64,000 nucleotides of DNA. Origin: Arthrobacter sp. NicSoilB4 (lineage in GTDB: Bacteria; Actinomycetota; Actinomycetes; Actinomycetales; Micrococcaceae). The number at the start of each line of letters is the position of its first letter. Position 1 is the first letter of the stretch. Position numbers and translations under genes: made by a program. The stretch is taken from the NCBI RefSeq assembly GCF_019977335.1, contig NZ_AP024653.1, positions 186,001 to 250,000 of the forward strand, given 5' to 3'. Below the pieces are notes generated by a model. The model searched no databases. It was not told the origin of the DNA and worked only from the letters and a program-made list of their open reading frames with translations. Shown in pieces: positions 25,656 to 32,998 of this stretch.

Positions 25656-26078
25656 ATGACTGAAACCACGACAAAGCCCAGCGTCCTGTTCGTCTGCAGC
25701 AAGAACGGCGGGAAGTCCCAGCTCGCCGCCGGTCTGATGAGACGGCTCGCAAATGGGACGGTCACGGTGCACTCGGCCGGGACCAAGCCCGGCACGTCGC
25801 TGAACCCCCAGTCCGTGGACTCGCTGGCGGAACTCGGCGTCGATATCGCCGGCGAACACCCGAAACCGGTCACGGACGAAGAGCTGAACGCTGCCGACGT
25901 CGTGGTAGTCCTGGGCAGCGAGGCAAAAGTCGAACCCCGCGAGGGCAAGCGGGTCGAGGTCTGGGCTACGGACGAGCCCTCTGAACGCGGCATCGAAGGC
26001 ATGGAACGCATGCGCCTGATGCGGAACGACATCAAGGCTCGCGTCGAGAAGCTGTACGCGGAGCTCGCCGGGAACTGA
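25656..26078 (+). CDS. arsC2: Arsenate reductase, mycothiol-coupled type (arsenate-mycothiol transferase)
   Basis: This 140-residue protein has the same fold as ArsC, but the P-loop is CSKNGGKSQ, with Cys14-x5-Lys20 instead of Arg. Cys14 is the only cysteine, so there is no internal disulfide relay. Both features, and the segments VHSAGTKPG and ERGIEGMERMRLMRNDI, match the C. glutamicum ArsC1/ArsC2 enzymes that form an arseno-mycothiol adduct for mycoredoxin. It therefore complements the thioredoxin-type arsC at 22557. It has a separate 109-bp leader after the flavoprotein. Confidence 0.85.
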   Translation: MTETTTKPSVLFVCSKNGGKSQLAAGLMRRLANGTVTVHSAGTKPGTSLNPQSVDSLAELGVDIAGEHPKPVTDEELNAADVVVVLGSEAKVEPREGKRVEVWATDEPSERGIEGMERMRLMRNDIKARVEKLYAELAGN

Positions 26079-26434
26079 CCGTAGCCTGGGGGCTGCGGTC
26101 CGGGGCGCTTTGACACCGACACGCCGCGGACGCCTGACCCGGGGTCCGGAATTGGGTCCAAAGGTGCCCCGGACGGCGGGCGGTGGCCTCCGGCGGCTGC
26201 CAATACGCACAGCTTGCCCGGCAACCAGCTGACAGCCGGGCCAAAAAGGGCAGAAAAATGGTGCCGAACCGGATACGCCTCTCGGCGGTAGGCCGCTCTA
26301 GGCGGCTAAATGTTGAAGCCCGGGGGTTTCGCGGCTCGGCACCGCTTTTAGTTTTCTACTTGGGTGGGGACAAGTCAACATTGACAGTCCGCACGTGGCA
26401 TGCCTACCGGGGGTGCGGCGGCGTGCCATAAGGC
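26079..26434. other. Gene-free stretch after arsC2 with one palindrome
   Basis: No convincing gene was found in these 356 bp. The region is more AT-rich near its right half (26260-26400). It contains the inverted repeat GTCAACATTGAC at 26374-26385, which resembles the TCAA/TTGA palindrome near 21719. It may be a degenerate remnant or a regulatory region. The possible 82-codon frame at 26183 lacks coding character. Confidence 0.5.
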
Positions 26435-27091
26435 TCAGTCCAGTTCGCCCAGCCGCCACGCGTTGGCGGCGTGCTCGAGGTCTTCTGCGGTCTTCACCAG
26501 GAGGTGCGAATTGCGCGTGAGCTTGCTCGCGTGGCTTTCGTTGCCGTGCTCGGCTCCGTCCGCGAGGGTGGCCTGGCCCAGCGCCACCACGCGGCAGAAC
26601 GCGGCGGAACGTTCCAGCGCGACGTCGAACTCGCCGTCGAACGCGCCCGAGAGGATGGCGTCCGCCATCGATTTCATCTCGTCCGCTCCGGGAGGCTCGG
26701 CGGCGCCGGCCACCACGTGCGAGACCTGGGCGGTGTCCTTGCCGGCCCTGAAGTACACGGAGATCCGCTCGGGATCCTGGATCGTAGCGGCCCGGAGGGC
26801 ATACAGGCGCCAGAGGGCTCCCGGGAGCGAGCGTGCCGGGCTTTCTGCCCACATTTCGGCGATGGCCTCCAGTCCTTGTTCATCGGCGAGCTTCACGAGC
26901 CGTTTGGTGACGACCGGGTCATCGCTGTCGCGTCCGCGGCGCACGAGTGCCTGTGCGGCGAGGTGGGCGGCCTCGGAGATGCGGGCAGGATCGGCTCCGC
27001 CCGCGAAGGGCTCAAAGTCGATGGGGGCGAAGGCCTTCGGCTTGTGGTGCCGGTGCGGTCCGGGGGCGCTGGATCCTGCTTGCTCGCTCAT
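26435..27091 (-). CDS. Conserved hypothetical protein
   Basis: This is a 218-residue soluble protein with a His-rich N-terminus (PGPHRHHKPKAF) followed by DFEPFAGGADPARISEAAHLAA and a long helical body containing SLPGALWRLYALRAATI. I do not recognise a named family. Homologues of this general form seem to be present in other actinobacteria as unannotated proteins, but this is from memory. No metal motif, signal peptide or membrane segment is apparent. It is alone, leftward, and separated from the tRNA gene by 235 bp. Confidence 0.7.
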   Translation of the reverse strand: MSEQAGSSAPGPHRHHKPKAFAPIDFEPFAGGADPARISEAAHLAAQALVRRGRDSDDPVVTKRLVKLADEQGLEAIAEMWAESPARSLPGALWRLYALRAATIQDPERISVYFRAGKDTAQVSHVVAGAAEPPGADEMKSMADAILSGAFDGEFDVALERSAAFCRVVALGQATLADGAEHGNESHASKLTRNSHLLVKTAEDLEHAANAWRLGELD

Positions 27092-27326
27092 GCCACCACG
27101 CTACTCCAGTGCTGTCGGGGAATCGAGCGTGCGGCCCGCAGGGGCGGACCCCGGCCTGGCCGTCGCGTGACCGGCACACCGGGGCCCGTCCGACGCACGA
27201 CGGCGGCGTCCCCGCCGGTGCGAAAAACCGGGCGCGGTCTGGGGTACAGTATTAACGTCCAGAAATGGACTGGGCTGATCGGCCTTGAAGCAGCGGATTC
27301 ATCCGCCGTTTCGGGGCATTCGGCTG

Positions 27327-27399
27327 GGGCCTTTAGCTCAGTTGGTAGAGCATCGGACTTTTAATCCGTGGGTCGTGGGTTCGATCCCCACAGGGCCCA
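27327..27399 (+). tRNA. tRNA-Lys (anticodon TTT)
   Basis: This 73-nt cloverleaf has acceptor arms GGGCCTT and AGGGCCC, D arm GCTC..GAGC, anticodon loop CTTTTAA, T arm GTGGG-TTCGATC-CCCAC and discriminator A. CCA is not encoded. The tRNA is followed by a strong terminator at 27422. Confidence 0.97.
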
Positions 27400-27421
27400 C
27401 TCTTTTAGCGAAGAGTGGGAA

Positions 27422-27459
27422 AACCCCGGCATCCTGGCGACAGGGTGCCGGGGTTTTTT
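27422..27459 (+). terminator. Rho-independent terminator after tRNA-Lys
   Basis: A 15-bp stem (27422-27436 with 27441-27455, one G-T wobble) encloses a GCGA loop and is followed by a run of Ts to 27459. It sits 22 bp after the mature tRNA 3' end. Confidence 0.95.
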
Positions 27460-27702
27460 GTGTGCGTTTCTTAACGGTTCTCGAGTATGGACTGGGCGTT
27501 CCGTGCGGACATCTTGGAGACATTGCACCGGGTGGCCTCCAGACCGGGAGCCTGGGCGGACTCAAGTGCGCGCGATACTTCGTCCAGCCGGTCTAACGGC
27601 GAAGACCCGTCGCCCTGCTTTGAACCTTCCTTCAGGGTGCCGGGCCCTCATGCTAGCTTTGCCCCAACAGTGCGCGAGCACAGTACCTATCAGGGGGACA
27701 GC

Positions 27703-28161
27703 ATGGTCAATGTGACAGTGGACCCGGACATCTTTGACGCCCAGGGAGAGGCTTACCCGGACCCGGAGGAAGGCTGGAACGGGCCGTCCCCCGTCTTCCT
27801 CGTCCAGTCCGACCAGACGGAACAAGCCGCCCAGGCACTCCACAGAGCGATAATCCGGTGCAAGTTCGTTGGCACCAGCGGCCGAGAACTAACACTGGAG
27901 GAGGACTCCGCGGGAGAGGAGTACACCGCCAACTGGTATTCGCCCGTCTACCTTACCGACGCGGGCCCCATGGCCTGCCTGGACACACAAGGTGAATTGC
28001 CGCGAGCCATGGCGGAGGCCATGGTCCGCATCCTTGTGGAGGAAGTGACCGCCCAGGGAATTGACGCCTACCTGACAACGCCGCCTTTAAGCACTGATGA
28101 GGACACGCAGCAGTGGCAATGGCCGATCTGGGAGCCGGACGAGGGGGTAAAGGGCGTCTGA
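27703..28161 (+). CDS. Hypothetical protein
   Basis: This 152-residue acidic protein (NVTVDPDIFDAQGEAYPDPEEGW..) was not recognised. The start ATG at 27703 is preceded by AGGGGGAC. The frame is open upstream to 27487, but that part has poor coding character and lies over the region just after the tRNA terminator. There is no signal peptide or membrane helix. It contains two cysteines and a Trp-rich C-terminus (QWQWPIWEPDEG). It lies alone between tRNA-Lys and the VOC gene. Confidence 0.6.
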   Translation: MVNVTVDPDIFDAQGEAYPDPEEGWNGPSPVFLVQSDQTEQAAQALHRAIIRCKFVGTSGRELTLEEDSAGEEYTANWYSPVYLTDAGPMACLDTQGELPRAMAEAMVRILVEEVTAQGIDAYLTTPPLSTDEDTQQWQWPIWEPDEGVKGV

Positions 28162-28248
28162 ATCGCTGCACCCTAACGGGGGGGAACCCCTTTGATCTCG
28201 ACGTTGGCAGCGATGGCCCGAGCGCGACGCCGGGGTTATTATGCCGTC

Positions 28249-28641
28249 ATGGACGCCCGGCTTTTCGCCTACCTCAGTTACCGTGACGCGCCGGCGGCAC
28301 TGTCATGGATGGAGCACGTCGGGTTTTCCTTGGTCCGCCGCCAGGATTCCGGTCCCGGCGCAGTCGCACACGCCGAGGTCCGCATGGGTGATGCCGTCAT
28401 CATGGTCTCGAGCGCCGATGCGGACTACCAGCGGCCCGCACTGACCGGCAGATCCACGGGCAGCGGGCTCTATCTCCTGGTCGATGACGTTGATGACTTC
28501 TACCGGAAAGCCTTGTCGGGCGGGGGGAGTGCCGTGATCCCGCCGGAAGAGACGGAATGGGGCACGCGCAGGGCAAGGGTGCTTGACCCCGAAGGGCAGG
28601 AGTGGAGCGCCGGGACGTACGAGCCCGGTGCCAGCTGGTAG
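28249..28641 (+). CDS. VOC-family (glyoxalase/PhnB-like) protein
   Basis: This is a 130-residue member of the vicinal oxygen chelate superfamily. It reads FAYLSYRDAPAALSWMEHVGFSLVRRQ, then VRMGDAVIMVSSAD and a repeat with LYLLVDDVDDFYRKAL..WGTRRARVLDPEGQEWSAGTY. The overall pattern is that of PhnB-like/glyoxalase proteins. The ATG at 28249 fits the family start, although upstream in-frame ATGs exist at 28192 and 28213. The function may be resistance to a small toxin or isomerisation; this cannot be decided. It lies 112 bp before the MarR gene. Confidence 0.75.
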   Translation: MDARLFAYLSYRDAPAALSWMEHVGFSLVRRQDSGPGAVAHAEVRMGDAVIMVSSADADYQRPALTGRSTGSGLYLLVDDVDDFYRKALSGGGSAVIPPEETEWGTRRARVLDPEGQEWSAGTYEPGASW

Positions 28642-28721
28642 GGGCCGGGGCTCAGCTCACCGCGGGCATCTCCGCTGTACCAGGACCTGGCAGTACCCCG
28701 CTGCCCTCGGGATAGCACGAT

Positions 28722-28744
28722 GGGCTAGTAATCAGTTGGGCTAG
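28722..28744 (+). promoter_or_regulatory. GGGCTAG direct repeat before the MarR gene
   Basis: GGGCTAG occurs at 28722-28728 and 28738-28744, sixteen bases apart and ending ten bases before the MarR ATG. CTAG is otherwise scarce in this GC-rich sequence. Together with the CTAG palindrome after the gene (29274-29294) it suggests autoregulation. Confidence 0.4.
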
Positions 28745-28753
28745 GATTGCCGG

Positions 28754-29263
28754 ATGAACGCGAACAGCCCCTCCGGTTCCGGGTATTGGTATGGACCCGA
28801 CGACGGTCTCGACCCGCCCGGCGCCGTCCTCCAGGCCCTTCGTGAGTACCGCAACGTCGAAGTCGCCAGGCGGCGATCCACCAGGGATTCCATGGGGATG
28901 GGCGAGACGGACCTTCTGGCACTGAGGTACCTGTTGCGCGCCCAGGCCGCGGGCGAGCAGGCGGGGCCCAAGGACCTCAGCCGCGTCCTGGGAATCACCA
29001 CGGCTTCCACCACCTCGTTGATCGACCGGCTCGTCAGCAGTGGACATGTCCGCCGCGAGCCGCACCCCACGGACCGGCGCTCGCTCGTGATCGTCCCCAC
29101 GGCGGCAACGGATTCCGAGGTCCGCGCCACACTGGGGGAGATGCACCGCAGGATGATGGCCGTCGCGGAAGGCCTTAGCGACGAGGAGGCGAGGACTGTG
29201 GTCCGGTTCCTGCGTCGCATGAGCGAAGCCATTGCCGAGCCAGTGAGCCACGGCGTCCGTTGA
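28754..29263 (+). CDS. MarR-family transcriptional regulator
   Basis: This 169-residue regulator shows the MarR winged helix: DLLALRYLLRAQAAGEQAGPKDLSRVLGITTASTTSLIDRL and the wing SGHVRREPHPTDRRSLVIVPT. It ends with a helical dimerisation arm (VVRFLRRMSEAIAEPV). CTAG-containing repeats lie both in front of and behind the gene, so it may control itself and the small gene and kinase downstream. The ligand is unknown. Confidence 0.9.
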   Translation: MNANSPSGSGYWYGPDDGLDPPGAVLQALREYRNVEVARRRSTRDSMGMGETDLLALRYLLRAQAAGEQAGPKDLSRVLGITTASTTSLIDRLVSSGHVRREPHPTDRRSLVIVPTAATDSEVRATLGEMHRRMMAVAEGLSDEEARTVVRFLRRMSEAIAEPVSHGVR

Positions 29264-29273
29264 TCGGCATGGC

Positions 29274-29294
29274 AACTAGCTAGCCTGACTAGTT
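29274..29294. promoter_or_regulatory. CTAG-rich palindrome between MarR gene and small Cys protein
   Basis: AACTAG (29274-29279) and CTAGTT (29289-29294) are inverted half-sites, with a further CTAG between them at 29279-29282. The site is 20 bp upstream of the ATG at 29314 and is a likely operator, probably for the MarR protein. Confidence 0.5.
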
Positions 29295-29313
29295 ATATGT
29301 ATGCTTACCAACT

Positions 29314-29574
29314 ATGTCTGATATCTGTTTTTCCGGCGGCGCCGTGGCTGAAGCAGTACCCGCCGCCATGCTTCCCGCGCAGGCTCTGGACGCACCGAGG
29401 CACTGCGGGATGCCGATGGAGTGGAAGGCCCCGGCCCAGGCCACCAGGTCCGTGTACTCCTTCGCGCCGGCCGATGCTGCGGCAGAGCTGCCGCCGCTCT
29501 GGCGCTGCGGCTGCGGCTTCCAGCTGGACGGCATCGTGCACACGCCCGGCGTCCTGTCCGGGCTCAGCCGTTGA
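29314..29574 (+). CDS. Small Cys-containing protein, possible zinc ribbon
   Basis: This is an 86-residue protein. It has cysteines at DICFSGG, RHCGMPMEW and RCGCGFQLDG; the last two (HCG and CGCG) could form a small zinc ribbon. The family was not recognised. The ATG at 29314 lies 20 bp after a CTAG palindrome. Its TGA (29572-29574) overlaps the TTG start of the kinase gene, so the two proteins are almost certainly made together and may work together. Confidence 0.62.
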   Translation: MSDICFSGGAVAEAVPAAMLPAQALDAPRHCGMPMEWKAPAQATRSVYSFAPADAAAELPPLWRCGCGFQLDGIVHTPGVLSGLSR

Positions 29575-30464
29575 CCCCGCCCTCCACGCAAGCCCTGGCT
29601 GAACGCCCCGCCGCCGCTGCGGTCCCCGCTGCCGGACTCGGCGCCAACGTGCTGGCGCTTCCGGACGCTCCGGAAGGGCGCTTCCTCGTCCACGAGCTTT
29701 TGGGCCGGGGTGCCACCGCGACGGTGTTCCGCGGGACGGACCTGCAGGACGGGCGGCCGGTCGCCATCAAGGTCGCCGAGGGCCCCGACCCGCGGCAGAC
29801 GGAACGGATCCACGCCGAGGCGCGTGTCCTGGCCTCGCTGGACCATCCCGCGATCGTCACGTTCGTCGCCGAGGGCGTCGTCCCGGCGGGTGACCAGTGG
29901 GCGGGCCGCCCGTTCCTCGTCGAGGAGTATGTCTACGGCGGAAGCCTCGCCGAGCGGATCCGCAGCGGCGCTGCCGCCGCCGGCGACGTGGCCCGCTGGG
30001 CCGAGTCGGCGCTGTCCGGGCTGGCGCACGTCCACGCCCGCGGGCTGGTCCACCGGGACATCAAGCCCGCCAACATCCTGGTCAGTGAACTGCGGCGTTC
30101 CGCGGTCCGGATCGCCGATTTCGGCATCGCCACCCCCGCCGGAGCCGAACTGGAACCTGGCGATTCGTCCGGCACCGTGCACTACATGAGCCCCGAGCAG
30201 GCAGCCGGCCGGCATCCCGGTGCGCCCGGCGACATCTACTCCCTGGGGCTGGTGCTGCTGGAGTGCCTCACCGGGGCCAAGGCGTTCCCCGGCACTCCGA
30301 TTGAATCCCTGGTGGCCCGGACCCTTCGCGATCCCGGCATCCCGGCCGGACTCGGCGCGCCCTGGGTGTCGCTGCTGGCCGCCATGACCGCCATGGACCC
30401 CGCGGCACGGCCTTCGGCTGCCGCGGCCGCACGGCTCGCCGCAAAGCTTCCGCGCGCATCCTGA
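29571..30464 (+). CDS. Soluble Ser/Thr protein kinase
   Basis: This 297-residue kinase catalytic domain has little else. The glycine loop is GRGATATV (45-52), Lys67 lies in AIK, HRDIKPAN is at 161-168, DFG at 183-185, and the activation loop ends with GTVHYMSPEQAAG. It starts at TTG 29571, overlapping the upstream TGA (TTGA). The frame is open further upstream, but that sequence is antisense-like and belongs to the small gene in another frame. No membrane helix or sensor domain is seen, unlike the GAF-bearing kinase at 962. Confidence 0.85.
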   Translation: MTPPSTQALAERPAAAAVPAAGLGANVLALPDAPEGRFLVHELLGRGATATVFRGTDLQDGRPVAIKVAEGPDPRQTERIHAEARVLASLDHPAIVTFVAEGVVPAGDQWAGRPFLVEEYVYGGSLAERIRSGAAAAGDVARWAESALSGLAHVHARGLVHRDIKPANILVSELRRSAVRIADFGIATPAGAELEPGDSSGTVHYMSPEQAAGRHPGAPGDIYSLGLVLLECLTGAKAFPGTPIESLVARTLRDPGIPAGLGAPWVSLLAAMTAMDPAARPSAAAAARLAAKLPRAS

Positions 30465-30510
30465 GCCCTGCCTGCAGCTCAGCGACAAGGCGGCTCAACC
30501 TCCGGGCAGC

Positions 30511-31683
30511 TCAGCCCGCCGGGGCGCCCGCGGCGGTGAACCCGATGACCGCCCGGTTGCGGCCTCCCGCTTTGGCCTCATACAGGGCGCGGTCGGCTTC
30601 CCGGAGCAGGCGCTGCAGCCCGGCGTTCCGGTCGCGTGAGTCCACCACGCCAAAGCTCGCCGTTGGCGGTTCCACGCCGTCGGGCAGGGAACTGCGTTCG
30701 GCCATCGAGGCGTTGATCCGGTGGGCGATCCGGACGCCCTCTTCGGCGTCGACGCCGTCGAGCAGCAGTGCGAACTCCTCGCCGCCGTAGCGGCCCACCA
30801 GGTCGACGTCGCGCACCGCCGAGCGGCAGGCGTCGGCGAAAGCCCGGATGACGCCGTCGCCCGCGTCATGCCCGAAACGGTCATTGATTGCCTTGAACCG
30901 GTCCAGGTCGGCCATCACAATCGCCGTGTCGACGCCGGCGGCGAGGTTGGCACGGAGCCTGCGGTGGGCCTGGTGCATGAATTCCCCGCGGTTCAGCAGC
31001 CCGGTCAGCCCGTCCCGGGAGGCCAGCTCCTTCAGGTCCTCGGTCCGGCGGGCGTAGTTCAGCGAAGTGATGCTGGAGGAAACAACCACCAGCAGGACCA
31101 TCGCCATCAGCAGGGTCACGCCGGTGCCGAACAGCACCTGGAATAGCGGATCCGCCGGGCCCAGCACGGCAAGGCCCACCGTCCGGCTCAGGTAATAGGC
31201 GGCGCAGCCGGCCGTCGCGACGGCGAGGGACCGGACCAGGTGCCAGGATTCAGCCCGTTCGCGCCACAATTCCACGGACGCCAGGCCGATCGCCGTCCCC
31301 ATCAGGGCCAACAGGACGATGCTGCCGAGCCGGGCATGGTCTGAGTAGCGGACGGCGACGTCGACGAGGACGGCAGCCGTCGCCGGAATCCCCAGCAGCC
31401 AGGGCCGGATCCTTCGGCCTGCCAGCGAGCGGGTGCCGGCCCAGACGCAACCGGAGCCCAGCACCATCACACCGTTGCCCGCGCTGGGGGACCAGGCCAC
31501 CCCCTGGACCTCGCCCATGAAGTAGAACGCGGCGGCCAGGAAGAACGAGGCGACAGCGCCGCACCACCACCCCGCGAAGGGGGCCCGGCTCTTGCGGTAC
31601 GTGTCGAAGTAGAACAGGACCAGCATCGTCAGCGTCATCACGGCGAAGACCACCATGAGCGTAGACCGGTCGAGCAGCACCAT
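30511..31683 (-). CDS. Membrane diguanylate cyclase (GGDEF)
   Basis: This 390-residue enzyme makes cyclic di-GMP from two GTP. The N-terminal half contains several membrane helices (MVLLDRSTLMVVFAVMTLTMLVLFYF and later hydrophobic blocks to about residue 200). The C-terminal half is a GGDEF domain with DGLTGLLNRGEF and the active-site motif GGEEF. An RxxD inhibitory site (RDVD) lies five residues before GGEEF, so product inhibition is expected. The start is the ATG at 31683; further upstream frame lacks coding character. It is divergent from the PHP gene. Confidence 0.9.
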   Translation of the reverse strand: MVLLDRSTLMVVFAVMTLTMLVLFYFDTYRKSRAPFAGWWCGAVASFFLAAAFYFMGEVQGVAWSPSAGNGVMVLGSGCVWAGTRSLAGRRIRPWLLGIPATAAVLVDVAVRYSDHARLGSIVLLALMGTAIGLASVELWRERAESWHLVRSLAVATAGCAAYYLSRTVGLAVLGPADPLFQVLFGTGVTLLMAMVLLVVVSSSITSLNYARRTEDLKELASRDGLTGLLNRGEFMHQAHRRLRANLAAGVDTAIVMADLDRFKAINDRFGHDAGDGVIRAFADACRSAVRDVDLVGRYGGEEFALLLDGVDAEEGVRIAHRINASMAERSSLPDGVEPPTASFGVVDSRDRNAGLQRLLREADRALYEAKAGGRNRAVIGFTAAGAPAG

Positions 31684-31861
31684 ATTTCTGACGATTCCCA
31701 GCTGCCGGGCTGGCCATCCCCATGGACCGCCGGCGTAGTTCCCCACCGGATCAGGCCCCGGCCGGGACAAGTCTCTCAGAACGTTGCCCTCAGCCAAAGC
31801 TCTGGGCCCCCGTGGCGGCCCGGGGGTCCCACTGCGCCGGCCAGGGGTGCAAGATGGTGCC

Positions 31862-32881
31862 ATGGATGCCGTGGACGCGCTCAATGAGATTGCCTTCTGG
31901 CTCGAACGCGAGCTCGCACCGGCGTTCAAGATCCAGGCGTTCCGCAAAGCCGCCGGGACCATCGCCGGCCTCGGGCCGGAGGAACTGGCCGCCCGGGCCC
32001 GTGACGGCAGGCTGAAGCGGACCAAAGGGATCGGCGACCGGACCTTCCAGGTCATCAGCCAGGCGCTCGACGGCGACGTTCCGGAGTATCTGGCCGGGCT
32101 GAGGAGCCGGGGGGCCCAGCCTCTGGTGCCGGGCGGCCACGAGCTGCTGGCCGCGCTGCGCAGTGACCTGCACAGCCACAGCGACTGGTCGGACGGCGGA
32201 TCCCCGATCGAGGCCATGGTGGGCGCCGCCAGGCTGCTTGGCCGCGAGTACCTCGCGCTGACGGATCATTCCCCCAACCTCAAGGTCGCCAACGGGTTGA
32301 GCGCCGGGCGGCTCGCCGAACAGCTCGCCATTGTCGATGAGATCAATGCGGACGACGGCGGCTTCCGCCTCTTGCGGGGCATCGAGGTCGACATCCTCGA
32401 GGACGGCACCCTGGACCAGACTCCGGAGATGCTGGACCGGCTGGATGTCGTGGTCGCCAGCGTGCATTCGAAGCTTCGCTCCGACAAGCGCACCATGACG
32501 CGCCGGATGCTCGGCGCCATCGCCGACCCGCACACCAACGTGCTCGGCCACTGCACCGGCCGCCTGGTGCAAGGCGGCCGGGGCACCCGCCCGGCGTCGG
32601 AGTTCGACGCCGAAGCGGTGTTCGCGGCCTGTGCGGAGCACAACGTCGCCGTTGAAATCAATGCACGGCCCGAACGTCAGGACCCGCCGGGCGCCCTCAT
32701 CGAGGTGGCCCTCGACGCAGGCTGCCTGTTCAGCATCGACAGCGATGCCCACGCCCCGGGCCAGCTCGATTTCCTGCAGTATGGTGCCGAACGGGCCGAA
32801 CGCAACCATGTGCCGGCGGAGCGGATCGTCACCACGTGGCCCCTGGACCGCCTGCTGGAGTGGGCAGGTTCGAGGCGCTGA
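31862..32881 (+). CDS. PHP-domain phosphoesterase with N-terminal helix-hairpin-helix (PolX-like)
   Basis: This 339-residue protein has an N-terminal DNA-binding-like helical region with the hairpin TKGIGDRT (54-61), like DNA polymerase beta's 8-kDa domain. A PHP domain follows with metal motifs DLHSHSDWSDGGSP (from Asp102), LTDHS, RGIEVDI, ASVHS, LGHCTGR and IDSDAH. There is no polymerase domain, so it resembles the ends of PolX without its middle. It probably hydrolyses a phosphoester, perhaps on DNA. The ATG start at 31862 is favoured over 31784 by conservation of the MDAVDALNEIAFWLE opening. Confidence 0.82.
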   Translation: MDAVDALNEIAFWLERELAPAFKIQAFRKAAGTIAGLGPEELAARARDGRLKRTKGIGDRTFQVISQALDGDVPEYLAGLRSRGAQPLVPGGHELLAALRSDLHSHSDWSDGGSPIEAMVGAARLLGREYLALTDHSPNLKVANGLSAGRLAEQLAIVDEINADDGGFRLLRGIEVDILEDGTLDQTPEMLDRLDVVVASVHSKLRSDKRTMTRRMLGAIADPHTNVLGHCTGRLVQGGRGTRPASEFDAEAVFAACAEHNVAVEINARPERQDPPGALIEVALDAGCLFSIDSDAHAPGQLDFLQYGAERAERNHVPAERIVTTWPLDRLLEWAGSRR

Positions 32882-32900
32882 CAGCCGTGGCGATCCCGCC

Positions 32901-32985
32901 GCGGGACATGCCCTCCTGCCGCTTCGAGGGCTGGACATAGTGGTGTTATGTCCAGTCCTGGGTGCGGGGGATGGGCATGTCCCGC
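32901..32985. repeat. 85-bp nested palindromic repeat, copy 1
   Basis: The ends GCGGGACATGCCC (32901-32913) and GGGCATGTCCCGC (32973-32985) are perfect 13-bp inverted repeats. Inside, CTGGACATA (32931-32939) and TATGTCCAG (32947-32955) form a second 9-bp palindrome. Three further copies lie at 36265-36597 on the other side of the amylase gene. The copy starts 20 bp after the PHP stop and ends 14 bp before the amylase stop. Confidence 0.85.
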
Positions 32986-32998
32986 GGTCAGGGGTGAA

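Noticed and set aside
26183-26431. 82-codon frame after arsC2
   Set aside because: There is no ribosome-binding site, the composition is poor, and no recognisable domain is seen; it is recorded as a gene-free stretch instead.
27285-27596. 103-codon frame covering tRNA-Lys
   Set aside because: It translates the tRNA itself and its terminator, giving the well-known spurious peptide type (LAQLVEHRTFNPWVVGSIPT).
31684-32217. Upstream extension of the GGDEF gene
   Set aside because: It runs antisense to the PHP gene; the membrane-helix start at 31683 is a natural N-terminus.
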